From positions 18,743,501 through 18,807,500 of the forward strand of contig JAJNNQ010000019.1 of NCBI GenBank assembly GCA_027886175.1: DNA of 64,000 nucleotides, in the 5' to 3' direction. The position numbers and the translations under genes were made by a program. Each line of letters begins with the position of its first letter. Position 1 is the stretch's first letter. Positions 1 to 11,863 of the stretch are shown here, in pieces. This stretch comes from Phylloscopus collybita (taxonomy: Eukaryota; Chordata; Aves; Passeriformes; Phylloscopidae). The notes beneath the pieces are model-generated. The model saw nothing but the letters and a program-made list of their open reading frames with translations, had not been told where the DNA came from and made no database searches.

Positions 1-2403
1 AGGGTCAGGATTTTACTACGTGGGAAACAAATTAGATGGGAGCCCTTTGGGATGCTCTTGCTATGGGTTCTCTAGAAGACACAGACCCAGCAGGCAAATC
101 AGCTTTTTGTGGTTATTGCACCTTTTGGTCAAATTTGGCTGCCTGGACGTTAGGAACCACAAAAGCAGACAGTGCTGTGCTGCCAAGAAGGGAACATTTC
201 AAAACGAAATTACCCAAATCATGTGCTTGCATCTCTTTATGGGTACTTGGAGGGCCCATAAACAGCTCTGCACTGCAGGAGCAAGAACTCCCTGTGCTAA
301 GCCAGGGCAGAACCAGCACTGCCACTCCTGTCTGGCCAACACCTGCCACAGTTTAGTATGAAAAACAAAATAAAGTAAATCTATCTCATTATGTATCTCT
401 CAAGGGCTGGTTCACTGCCTCCTCCAGCTCACAGACACAGGGACATTAACCCAAGGTGCAAACCCTCCCAGCAATCCCGTGGGGACGTGCTGAGCTCCCC
501 AGGGCAGGGCAGGATCTCCCACACGTTTCCTGCCCTCACTCAGCACCCAAGGGAAGGAAGGGAAGGAAGGATGTGCTCCCATCTACACCCAAACCACAGG
601 AGCTGTCAGTCAGGGCATGATACAGCACAGCTCCACTGGGTGCTGCAGCTGTTTGGGCTGATTTCCTGAGTCACCCAGCAGCACCAGGGAGGGCAGTTCT
701 GATAAACTCCCTGCACACTCATCTCCCCTGACAGCAGGTGGAAGCAATCACTGCCCATCTCACCGGGCAAGACACCTTCAGCCCTGCTCTTACACAACCT
801 TTTGTTGTTTCTCCTGAGTTTCCCGGCCAAGAGCAGAATGATGAGGGAACTGGCAAACATCCTTCTCCATTCTGGCAGAGGCACAAGACATTTCAAGTGC
901 AACCCACCCCGACCCATCTTCCTGCACAGTGAAGCTGACATCTCACACAACTCCCATGGCTCTCCTGCCCCTCAGGACAAGGGCTCTGCAGGAGCACTAT
1001 TCCCTTCTGTCCAAGCTAAGTGTATGTATTAATCAATCTCCATTCAGGGAAGAGGTCTATAAACCATCTACATCATGCTACTCTACAACTACAGTTACAT
1101 TTCAGACAGCAAAAGCAATAACCAAGCCTTCAAAAAGCTGTTGCAGCAGCATATCATTTTAGCAGAACCTTTCGATGTTAGTCAAAAATATTGCTGAATG
1201 TCTGCTTTCAGGGGAATAGTCCTTGGAAGGCAGGAGAGTTTGGCTGTACAGAGGCTCTGGAAAACTCCTCTGCAGCCTGGCATTTGCACACCAGGTAGGG
1301 CCAGGGCCAGTGAGGATGGAACTGTGGCTGCTCCAGTGGGACATGGCTCCTGAGGGGACAGGGAGAAAGGGCTCACCTGGCAAGGGCTGGGGAGAAGTTC
1401 AGGGACAGAGCAGCACAACTATTCCTTTCTAATTATGCCTATAAATTCACCACATCCACCGAGGAGGTAGCAGAACTCTGGCAGAACAGGCACTGCTATT
1501 GTTACACGATTCAACTTCTCCTGTAAACAAGCCCTAAAAATAATTTTCTAGATAAATCAGGCTTGCAACATGAAGAAGGGAGGCTTTAGACCAAACCCAC
1601 TTCAAAGTGTTCCCAAGGCTGTATCCTGCTGCCAAGGCAGGGCACAGCAGCCCTGCGTTCCTTCCACATGCTGCTTTGCAGAACAACGTCAGTTACTTAA
1701 AATTTAGATTAGAATAACTTTGCAGCTCTAGGAGGACAGCATTGACGCTGAAACATGACAAGCCAAAAGAGAAAAATGGATGCCTTCAAGGAATTAAAAA
1801 TTTTCCTTGCTTAGACAGCAGCTCTGAAGAGCTGGACAAACTTCATGCACCCTGCAATATTGGGCAGTTGCAAAGTGCACTCACAACCCTATGAAAAATA
1901 CATTGCACAAGTCATAAGATAATTTTACTGATGTCTGATCAGTCTTATTCTTGCAATTTAAATCTGCCCAGCTGTGTGAGCACTCCCCACAAGCCTTGGG
2001 GACACGTGGACTCCATTATCAAACACAGAGACACTGAGAGAGCAAAACCACACGAAGCAGCCAGGGACTGCTCCCGGAGAGCTGCTGAGGTTAAACACAA
2101 CCAGCCAGAGCCTCAAAGCATGGAAGAGCACAGGAGGAGTTTTTGAAGCTTATTCCTAGTGGCATGTTTCCTCAACAATACCTATAGCTGTTTGTTCCTT
2201 GCCATTCAGCATCAGCTGGCACAGAACTCTCACGCGAAGGTGGTGGCAAGGGGCCGAGAATCCCGAGCTGGAGCCACGGACAGGGACAGGCTCTGCTGCT
2301 GCTCCCTGCAGACACATCACCCAGGGAAAGCTGCTTCCCTCAGCAGGGCACAACTCCCTGACAGGAGGGGCAGCCAGCTGAGGGTCAGTCTCTTCTCTCA
2401 GGT
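1..2403. other. CTNNA1 intron 9 (partial), no gene seen
   Basis: No exon recognised. A short AAGG repeat is at about 551-572. Confidence 0.6.
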
Positions 2404-2622
2404 AATGAGTGAGAGGACAAGAGGGAACGGCCTCAGGCTGGGCCAGGGGAGGCTCAGGGTGCGCAGCAGCAGGAATTTCTCCATGGAAAGGGGTGGTTTG
2501 GAGTGCCCATCCCTGGAGGTGGCACTCAGTGCTCTGGGCTGGTGACGAGGTGGGGATGGGGCACAGCTGGGACTGGATGGGCTGGGAGGGATTTCCCAAC
2601 CTCGGTGATCCTGGGATTCCAG
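2404..2622 (+). mobile_element. CR1 LINE 3' fragment
   Basis: GAGAGGACAAGAGGGAACGG, GGAGTGCCCATCCCTGGAGG, then GGGACTGGATGGGCTGGGAG and a GGTGATCCTGGGATTCC end form a degenerate CR1 3' region in plus orientation. Confidence 0.8.
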
Positions 2623-3171
2623 TTAAGACAGGTTGGTCCCAGTGAACCTGGCTTTCCCCCCAGTCAGAGCCCTGCTCTGGGTTTTCCTTACAGAGGGGTG
2701 GCAGGGATCAGTTGTGTTGTCACTCCAGGTGTTCTGTTTGCTCTTTACCCACACACTTGAGCAGCTCTTCATTCTGAAAGCCTTCACACAAAAGGCCTGT
2801 TTATATTCAGTGGGATTTTACTGGAAAGAAAAACCCTCCAGGCTTCAAAGCAATGGGTCAAACTGTCCAGCAGGACAATCCTGCTCTGCTCTCCCTTACT
2901 CCAAGTGACCACCTCCAAGTAACAAAACCATTATCACATACTCACATTGTAATATCCACAACTACATGGGTTATTTAACAGCTCCTTTTGATAAGCTTAC
3001 ATTTTCAATTATTTAAATATTAAATCGTGTTTAAATTCATTCAAATAAAAATTTAAAAGGAAATTTATTACGGAATTTGCTTTGTGCTTCAACAGAATTG
3101 AAAAACCTGTTTTTCCTACTCTTGCCTTAATTTAACTAGCAACAATTAAATTTTAATTTGTACCATCTTAC
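2623..3171. other. CTNNA1 intron 9, part next to exon 9
   Basis: Nothing recognised; AT-rich near the donor. Confidence 0.6.
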
Positions 3172-3324
3172 CTCAATCAATTTGTTGGCATGTTCACGGA
3201 AAACCTGGGCATATTCTTTAACTTCTTTTTCATTCCCATTCTTGGCAGCTTCAATCAATACTAAAAGAGGAACATTTGTTTCCAGAAAAGAGTCTGAAAC
3301 GTGGTCCATAACAGCTTTGCGGAG
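3172..3324 (-). CDS. CTNNA1: CTNNA1 exon 9 (about residues 381-431)
   Basis: The 153 bases translate to 51 residues starting LRKAVMDHVSDSFLETNVPL and ending EHANKLIE, essentially the vertebrate alpha-E-catenin M-region sequence. The acceptor is TTTTAG before CTC (AG at plus 3325-3326) and the donor is GAG|GTAAGA. Both junctions are phase 0. This part belongs to the M1/M2 helical bundles that hold the vinculin-binding helix in its closed state. Only 18 of 51 codons end in G or C, very different from exon 7 of the same gene. The next exon (expected to begin with a VANLACS-like sequence) is not found in the remaining 3.1 kb. Confidence 0.97.
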
Positions 3325-4092
3325 CTAAAATAAAAATAAAAGAATGAGTTATTCTTCAGGAGTGTTCCACTGCTGTTTCCCTCTTACTGTATTAATACCT
3401 AAAGCCTAAACTACTTTTGTCATTGATCCTTTTTCCTTTGTGTGACCAAGGCTTTCCCTGCACTAAGTCTTGTCTACATACTTTTTGCTTCAATTTAAAT
3501 TAAATCTCCTTAAAAAATGGATTAGTTATAGAAGTGCAAGTCACCAGTTTGGCCACAAATATTGATTTAGCAGCTCATATTGGCTTTGTCTGAGTAAATT
3601 TGCTGCTTTCCCTCAGCTGATTAAACAACACACTGATTTAACTTTTTTATTTTTCTGCTAGAATAAAAACATTTTTCAACAAACCTGATCCATATTCTCA
3701 CTTACTCAAAAGTGGGAATATATTGCTTTAAAACCAAACAGACAAAAGGCTGGTGCTACATAAATATAGTTTTCAAATAAAATAGGTTGAGATGAACACC
3801 ACCAGAATTATAAAATATCACTGATTATCTTCAAAGTCCATCAAGTGAAAGATGTTTTTCGGGGGGTTTTGGCTGGGTTTTTTAATCTCTCTTGCCATGA
3901 GGATGATTAAGACTCCAACACCTGTATCACACAGGTAACAGGGAATTAACAGGGAATTACATTTCCACCTCACGCTTCCCACTGGAAGCTTTTGGCTTTG
4001 AATTCATTAAAGACAGGCCAGCAAACCCACTGCCCACTAGAGACAAAGCCCCAGCATGCAGCCCTGCCCTCATTTGTCTGACCACTCCTCAC
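3325..4092. other. CTNNA1 intron 8
   Basis: Short (768 bp) intron. No gene seen. A small AACAGGGAATT doubling is at about 3937-3958. Confidence 0.7.
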
Positions 4093-4173
4093 CTGTCTGC
4101 GCAGGTCTCTGGTCTTCTTGGTCATTTTATCAATGGCAGAGTTCAGGGCATCACTCCTTTCCTTGCGGCCAGC
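4093..4173 (-). CDS. CTNNA1: CTNNA1 exon 8 (about residues 354-380)
   Basis: The 81 bases encode 27 residues, AGRKERSDALNSAIDKMTKK followed by TRDLRRQ, matching alpha-E-catenin just after the vinculin-binding helix. The acceptor is TTTTTCAG|GCTGGC and the donor CAG|GTGAGG, both phase 0. The exon contains an in-frame ATG (MTKKTRDL), which I recall as the N-terminus annotated for a short human alpha-catenin isoform. Exon 8 is the first exon downstream of the 38.7-kb intron that hosts LRRTM2, so it would be the acceptor for any CTNNA1 transcript starting from the LRRTM2 promoter region. Confidence 0.97.
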
Positions 4174-7100
4174 CTGAAAAACAGCAGGCAGAGAGGTAAA
4201 CAGGCATTCAGGGCCTCAAAGCTAAACCAGTTGTTACTTATTTCATGTATATGGCAAGCTTCTTTTTCTATATTTGAGGTTTGTGAAGTGATTCTGCACG
4301 TAGAGCCTCCACCTCCCTGATAAGGCAGTCACTGGTGCCTCCACACCCCAGCCCAGGGATCCCACAGCACTGCTCCTGAGCAGGCAGCCAAAAGCCCAGA
4401 ATCAAAAGTCAAATCCTGATAAACCATTTGTTGGGTAAGAAATTCAACATTTCAAGTGAGTCTCCAGGCCCACCCTTGGGGAACTGCCAAGGTTTGATCC
4501 AGCAGGTTTTGCCTAAGCCCTGTTGTTAGAGAGGCCAAAGGGCCAGGCAGCAGGGGCAGCTTCCCTTTTCCATCAGACACTGGGTCACAAATATCCTCAT
4601 TCATATCAAATTAAGGGTCAGGTAAGACAGTGGTGGTGGTCTGGTTTTGCTGGGTTTTTTTTTTTTTTCCTCTTTAATATAACTTTTATTAGGGTTTCAA
4701 AACACACTTTATTCAACCACAATCCAATTTCTGAAGTCCTAAGCCACAATCAATATAATTATCCAGTTGAGAAGAAAAACCATTTAGCAGTGCTGCAGTG
4801 AGGGTATGCCAGGTATCAATTCTCCAGGTGACAGGCTGCTGTGAAATATCTGGATGAACAGCCTTGAATCTAAAACATCAAGTCCACTCTACAGCAGAAA
4901 TAAAAAATGGGGAGGAGGGAGTTAGGATGTTGTAATGTCATTATAGTGTAATGAATTATTGAAGATTTGTCACCGCCATGATCAAGTTATTTGATTCTCA
5001 TCACAAAAGGTAACTGAAAAGTGACTGCAGCCAAACCCAGCAGCTCGTTGTGACTCTGCCAAGCCTCCAGCAGCCCCGGCACCGGCCCCTTCTTTGCTCC
5101 ACATTCCAAAATCAAAGCTGAAGGCTCTAAATAAAGTGAAGATTAATGCACTGATTTACCCAACACTTTGCTGTTGCCCTGCTCAGGGGATATGTCATAC
5201 AAGACTCCCTGAGCAATGGCTCTGTCCCTGGCATGCTGGTGGCAGCAGGCAGGGCTGGCACCTGCAGGGGACAGGGGGACAGTGGCCCCAGGAGCTGCCA
5301 CCAGGCACTGCCCCAGCCACCAGCTGCTCTGAGACACCAACCTGCAGTGGCAGCTGCTTCTCCTGCTGATGTTTCACCCCTGCTTACCCACGGTAAGGTG
5401 ACCATTTTGCTGAACCCACAGCAGCCTCCCCACACACTGGGGTTTTTTTTCCCAGGAATATGTTTGGATTTAAGATCTATGCTCATCTATTATGCAAGAA
5501 GCCAAACATTCAGCTGTTCCAAGAAGTGCCATTTCACTTCTCCCCGGGTGCTCCCACATTATCATTTCAACAAGAAGCAGGAGCAGGGATTTGAGGCGAG
5601 GCCACCCATCAGTTCCACTTTGCTGTCCCTGGCTTCACAGCCCACAACAGCCTCAGTGCACAGCACCAGATGCCTTTGGGATGAGAGGAAAACCAAGAGA
5701 TGGCTTCCACTAATGGACCACTATGCAAAACACCCCAAAAAGCACATTACAGCCTGCTGATCTATGACACCACACCGTGTCCTAGCACAGAAGGAGCTGT
5801 AGAATCCAGCCCCACTCGATTTTAGGAAGGCAGCTCCAGTTTATTTCCACCTTGTTGGCATGCAGAAGTTTTAGTACAGAAGCTTGTCAAAAGCATGACC
5901 AGAATTTACTTCAGAAGGCCGAAGGATAAACCACCCCGCTAATTTAGCTCTGGTGATTTAGCACATGGAGTCACTAATTGGGATCCCTCATTAGGGCTGA
6001 GCAGGGGCAGAGCAGGACAGACCCAGGACACCTCAGTGGCCACAGACACCCTGCTACCACTGACATCTTAAACCATCACAGCCAATTCCAACCAACATCC
6101 TGAAGACAACAATGTTGAGTTTTGCCCAGCTGAAGTTTCCTGACCTTTTTTTTACCCCTGTATAATAAGCACTGTGTTTCCCTGCCCCATAAACACTGTG
6201 GGGCCAACCAAGCCCCATTAGGAGCTGGTGGAACACACGAAGACCTGCACAGCCTGTGGCAGCACAAACCCTCCTGGGCACAGAAACACGCTGGGGATCA
6301 CCCCTGAGCACAGCACTGTCACTTTGTCCAGGCTCCCACACACCTTGGGAATTTTACCCATTGGTCCCACCCTACAGTTCAAAAGTCCTGTTTCAGCTGG
6401 GCTCCCTCTCTAAGTAATAAATCATGTTTTAAAGGCTCCAAGTGCCAGTTTAGCTCTTTTGGGTAATTTGTTCCACTAACCAATTAGTCTGACCATTAAG
6501 GCCTGGTCCTCATGTCTAGTGTGAACCTTCACTGAGGAGCCAGCTAATGACCCAGCAGCACGAGGCAGCCCAGCCAGCAGCTCCTGCTATCCACGGGATT
6601 AGGAGGACTCACAAGAGTGAAGCCCAAATACTCAGATTTCTAATAGGATTTTTAGATATTCAGCACAAAACTCTGCTGAGGGAATCACAAACCCTGCAGC
6701 CAGCGAGCAGCTAATAGATTCAGTAGATTTAATAGCACCATGATGACCATGTCAATCATTCTGCACTGCGATATCCCAACTCTGACCAGTATCATGGATA
6801 ATAAATTTAGCCACGGTGCAAATTTACTTTAAATTAAATCAGATCTTTATCAAAGAGGATAGAATTGATGTTAAAAATCACTCGTTTCCCCCACCCCCTT
6901 CATCTCTGCTCTTCCCCCACCATTGCTGGCCCACTTGCAGAGCACCACAAACATTGCCTGTCACATCCCTGCAGTCCCAGCTCACACCACCATCCCCAGC
7001 AGGGCTTGTTTTAATGCTCTAAGCAAAGAAAGGGGATTTGTACACAGGGAGGGGAGCAGAATCACCATTTCTGTCACAAAGCCTTCCTGCTGTAGGTGTG

Positions 7101-10100
7101 CCATCTGAATTCAGACAAGCAAAAGACAGATCCAAGCTTTTCCTATAGCTATGGAGGTTAAAATCTAATCCACACTGATGTACAGAGGTATAGGAGCATG
7201 GTGGTGGTGGTGGTGCATTCCACCAGGATCAGCAGAGCAGTGCTGTAACCAGATACTCAAAGATATGATTTTGTAGCTGAATATCACAAACATCTGCTGT
7301 TAATCTTAAAGGCTCATCATCAGTTTGGGTTAAGCTGAGCCCAGAGAGGTATTGAGGGAGACAGTGCCTCCTGCTCAGCACCACCTCACACCAACCCTGC
7401 AGAGCCCAGCATGCCCCCTCCCCAAATCTGAGCCTGATGTGCCACTGCTGAGAGCCACGACTGTCCCACCTGCCACCCACCACACAATCACCAAAAAGGG
7501 TGGTTGGCAGAGAGGTTTCTGCTCCAGGTGTCTGTGAATTAACTTCTGGGCTGTCAGTACAACAGGCAGCATGCTGAGAGAGACAAGTGAGTGCTTGGCA
7601 CACCTTCCCGTGGGCAGGCAGTGCTGTGTCACTGTGCCACCTCTGAGCCCTGCTTCCAGGGGACACAGGACATCATTCTGTCCCATGCTTGGTTTTGCCT
7701 TGCCACCCAGCCTAATTCCTTGTCTACAGAGGATAACCATGCACAGCCCTCCATCACTGTGACAGCAGGGCTGCCAACAAATTCCAGACAGAACAGGGCT
7801 GATTCAAGCCAGGCAGTGTGAGCACTGACGTGTGACCCACACGAATTCCAGCAGTCTTTTCACATCCAAGGTCTGCCAGTGAGGGAAGCAGGACTGTGCC
7901 CTGGTTTGCTGTAGGAAGGAGTCTTCCACAGCCAGCTCACAGCTCAGCAGAGCAAATGGGCTCCTTGGCATCATCCAGGGTTCAGCAGGAACCTGAGTGA
8001 CAATAAAGCTGCCTGCACTGTCCCCCTGCCCAGCTGGCCATGCCACAGCACTGCCACCCTGACATCCTTCCCCACATCCAGGCTGCACCATGGAGAGGAG
8101 AAGGGTGGCTCCAGCACTCACCCTGGTACATGCAGGAATTACAATGTGCAACCAGTGCCAGGTGCAGAGAACTGCTGGCCAGGGAAGTGACAGCCACCAC
8201 GCTATGCCACCACACTTTGCTCCCGTGAAGACAAGGACACCCAGTCTTCAGTGTCCATCCCTCCTACTGCCTTCCCCCAAAGGATTCTGCAGCTGGCCTG
8301 AACCCCTGGGTGCATCTCTGCTGCTGGGTCACCTCTGACATGTCTTTGTCCCGTGTGCCCCCTCCTAGGGCTCAGTGCTTCCACGGCATCCGAGTGACAG
8401 AGCGCGCACGGTGACACCCCAGCCACACGTCCCTGCTCGACTCCTGCCTCGCAGCCCTGTGGCACAGCACCAACACAACCTCCTGGCCAAAAGGCAGCAA
8501 ATCCTCCCGTGGTGCTAACACCCAGCAGTGATTCCTGCAGGCAGAGGGGTGAGCTGGCCGCTGTGCAGTGCCACACACGTGGCTGCATGTCCCGGCTGCT
8601 GCAGTCCCACCTGCAGCTCCAGAGCCTGCACCCTCCAGGCCCCCAGCACAGCAAAGTCACACAGCCCCCACATCTCCATCCAGTAAAATTAGCTTCTATG
8701 TTGCTCATAATACACTAGGAAGGCTTCCACAAGATGTCAGCCTAACTAAATGACAACGCTCGCCTCAGGGTGCAATTCTACTTTCCCAGCACATGGGTTT
8801 AGCAGGAAAACCAGTTGTGGTGCTGCTCCAGGAGTGGGGTAGGTGAGAAGTCCCCAAAAGGGTTATCTGGTCCTACCAAGCTTATTCCTGCCAATTTGCC
8901 TGTCCAGGCTGCATGTGAGGGTTCAGGCTGCCACAAAGCTCCCGCGGTGGCAGAAGTGCCCAGGTAGCACCAGACATGGTTTTTATGCCGGGCAATGAGT
9001 TTTCAGGCCCAGGAGAAATGCATTCGCGTGAGTTTTCTGGGGGTTTATTCCCAGCCTGTTGCACCTTGACAGCCCAGGCAGCTCCCAAGGAACAATGTGA
9101 ATGTTACTGCAGTGTTCCAGACTTCGGAGACTGAGACGCACACTTGTGGTAATAACTGTTATTTCACAGCAAGTGCACATAAAAACATGTTTTGCTAAGA
9201 AAAGCACCCATAAACTTTCGAGTTAACAGTTTCCTAAACAGGAAACTCGCTGGCAAAGTGCTAAATAGCCCTTGTTTGGTTAAGGGCCAAAGAATGGAGA
9301 GCTTCAGAAAAGGAGCAACTCACCATGTTTGAACATTAACTCTTAACTCCGTGCCAAATTACACAATCTTAACGTGGGAGGAACCTACCAGCAGATATCG
9401 ATGCAAAAAAGCAAAACGTTTCCAACGATACCTAATTTCAGCCTCCTGGTTAGAGGGAAAGAGGCAGCACTGGGGAGGGCTAACAGCTGACCTCAAATTA
9501 TACCCTTTGGAAAGCTGTTGTTAAATGTTGTGGTAACATTGAAATGTTATTGGAACTCAAAGCAACACCTGGGATCAGGGCGTTGCACAGAGCTCTCCAA
9601 GAACCCTCTGCAGGTGCTGCAGAGCCTGAGCCTGAGCTCTTCGTACACTGAACATTAACAAGAAGAATCTCTTTAAATAGGTTTATGTAATTTCTTTGCC
9701 TGTATTTCTTTCACACTGGAGCAAATATGAAAACATTTACTATGGCAGGGCAATTTAAGAAATTTATCTAACATTTCCTAATCTGCTTAATCATTAAAGA
9801 CAGTTACTTCTCCCAACAGGTTCAGGGTAGGGTTTATTTGTTTTGCTTTAGCTTTTTTGAGGTTTTTGAGATTTTATTCTTGTGTGTTCACCTTCTCCAT
9901 CCCTTTACTTTCCACTCGGTGCTCCCCTTGAGTCTGCCCATCCCAGAAAGGAAACACCAGAGGCAGTGTCACCATTCCACCACAGGACAGCCAAGGGAGA
10001 AGCAGGCAGAGAACAGCAGGTCTTGGTTTAAGCAAGGATCTTCAAGGAACCAAAGCAAGGAACCAACACTTCACAACAAAGGTAAACGGCCATTTTATTT

Positions 10101-11054
10101 TAAACTCCTCTTTTGACACAATTCGCCTTGCTCCGTCATCGCGGGAAATTTGTTATTCTTGGCTCATTCCAGACCTTGGAGGTCGGAGGTGATACCTTGC
10201 TGCTGCACAGCAAACATTTTCAAGTGCCTCCTCTACATTATAGCTTTATCTCTCAAGGTGAAAATTTTAAAAAAAAGAAAAAGCTATCTAAGTTGCCTGG
10301 AGCAGGAAAGCAGCATCTCCCTTCTGCACTCACATTGAGCTACGACCAGAGCACTGGCTCCAAAGGCTTTCCCTGCACATGCATCCTAAAAACATATAAA
10401 AATGTCAGTCAAACCTGGTCATTTACCTTTCAGTACCAGCTGTCTCAGACAAGAGGCTGCTCTGAATAATGGGGCAATGAACCTTTAAAGCAAGCACACA
10501 GCCCTAAGAGCCCACTGTCCTCCTTCTGGCTGAGTGTGCTGGAGAGCACACACAGCTCTGCAGGGGCACGGCTCTGCAGCCCTAAACCCACAGGGTCACT
10601 GTTACACACCCACCCTGCAGCCAGGGGCTCTGGAGGTGGTGTCCCCCCTCTCTGAGGGGACACACAGCAGCAGGACACCGTGGGTGACCACAAGGAAGCC
10701 CTCGCACCGCTCTGAGCCCCGGCTGGAAATGCCAATCTTATCATTTCCTCCCTGCACTCCAGTGCCCAGGAAAAAGCAAGCACAAAAGCCACCGTTTGGG
10801 AGGAGAAAATAGATTTTTCTAGTTTCATAACCACACACTGTCAAGCTGGATTCCAATTAAATTTTTCCTGTGCCCTAACGCAAGCTTGGCTTTTTCCAGA
10901 AATTTCTCCTGGCTTGAAGCACTCACTCCTGTGCCCTGCTCCCGGGGCTGCACTTCCTGACACTCCAGCTCCAGCTCCACCACTGCTCTCTGCACTTCTG
11001 CAGGGACCACAGTCGCACACAGCTGCCACACGGAGCTCTGAGCTGCCCGATCCC
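4174..11054. other. CTNNA1 intron 7, left part
   Basis: About 6.9 kb of intron downstream of the LRRTM2 promoter region as read on the CTNNA1 strand. No coding exon, RNA gene or known repeat recognised. A (GTG)n run lies at about 7200-7215. Open frames near 5233-5760 and 8202-8708 are overlapping and unsupported. Confidence 0.6.
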
Positions 11055-11088
11055 TCTCACCTCCATGAAAGCCGGTGCTGACCAGCAT
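11055..11088 (-). promoter_or_regulatory. CTNNA1: candidate alternative CTNNA1 first exon 3' end and donor
   Basis: On the minus strand ATGGAG (11066-11061) is followed at once by a strong donor, GTGAGA. Splicing to exon 8 (phase 0) would read M-E-A-G-R-K-E-R-S-D in frame with alpha-catenin. The site lies about 340 bp from the LRRTM2 CRE palindrome in the opposite orientation. Bidirectional transcription giving N-truncated CTNNA1 from the LRRTM2 promoter has been reported in human (from memory). A preceding ATG at 11088 is out of frame and would stop inside exon 8. The donor and frame are seen; use as an exon is inferred. Confidence 0.5.
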
Positions 11089-11403
11089 CCTCTATTCAAA
11101 CTCTGCGCATTTTGCTTCTAAAAGTTCCTTTCATGCAGGGAGATTTAGCAGCAAAGTGAGAGCAAAGCAGCACTCAGGCACTTCCACCCCTGCCTCTGCG
11201 CCGCTTTTAACCCCAGCTGAGCGGAGCCGGTGCAGACGCGGGGGGAGCAGGGTGCTGCAAGTCCCTCCTGCTCCTGTCGCGGGGACCAAGGACTCCTGCC
11301 GCTGGATTTTTTTCCCCCCTCTATCCGTGGTCTTTAACACGATCACAGCATGCAGCACAATGCTTTAAAACAGCAAAGCTTCTGGAAAACCCAAACAAAA
11401 GGA

Positions 11404-11432
11404 ACGTCACCAGGTGACGTCAGCCTATATAG
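11404..11432 (+). promoter_or_regulatory. LRRTM2: LRRTM2 core promoter: CRE palindrome and TATA box
   Basis: A perfect inverted repeat ACGTCACC-A-GGTGACGT at 11404-11420 contains two CREB/ATF-type ACGTCA cores on opposite strands. The right half extends to a full TGACGTCA (11415-11422), and a CAGGTG E-box (11411-11416) sits at the centre. A TATA box, TATATAG, follows at 11426-11432. Transcription would be expected to start near 11455-11462, giving about 0.4 kb of 5' UTR before the four-base coding exon. The block upstream (about 11180-11300) is the only CpG-rich non-exonic stretch nearby. Motifs are seen directly; promoter use is inferred. Confidence 0.75.
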
Positions 11433-11501
11433 AGCCCTGTGTGGTCGCAGCGCATAAGCAAATCCATTCTTGTACCGCTTCCCTGAAAAGCTTTTCAGTA
11501 A

Positions 11502-11540
11502 ATGCACTCATGCTACTACAGGAGCTTCTCTCAGCAATAA
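11502..11540 (+). other. upstream ORF 1 in LRRTM2 5' UTR
   Basis: The first ATG after the inferred start site opens a 12-codon frame ending TAA. It lies within the predicted leader of LRRTM2. It resembles no known peptide; any role would be on translation of the main frame. Confidence 0.45.
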
Positions 11541-11617
11541 GCCACCCATCTGCCATCAACAAGTTAGGACTAAAGGAAGCCACAGCTGCGGAAAAGGAAA
11601 ACGTGAGCCTCAATTAA
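11510..11617 (+). other. upstream ORF 2 in LRRTM2 5' UTR
   Basis: A second ATG, overlapping upstream ORF 1 in another frame, opens 35 codons ending TAA. No recognisable peptide. A third upstream ATG at 11838 runs through the splice junction and past the main start codon to a TAG at 12231-12233. Confidence 0.45.
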
Positions 11618-11863
11618 CCAGCTGAGCAGCCACGGAGGACGAAAACTTGTATTAAGATTTAAAAATTGCAGACCTGTCAGAGGAGATCAAGGCAGCAATT
11701 TCAAAAGGAATATTCCAAGAGAGCATCGTGGATTTTGCACTAATATCAAAGGACACTAAACCCAGTCAATTATTCAAGGCTGTCTTACATTAGAGCCTTT
11801 CACAGACTCACGGCGTTGAGTCTCAAACTACGACTGAATGCACCCTCCAATGTACTCAAAAGA

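Noticed and set aside
5233..5760. 175-codon plus-strand open frame
   Set aside because: Low-complexity, overlapped by frames on the other strand, no family resemblance and no splice-site pattern.
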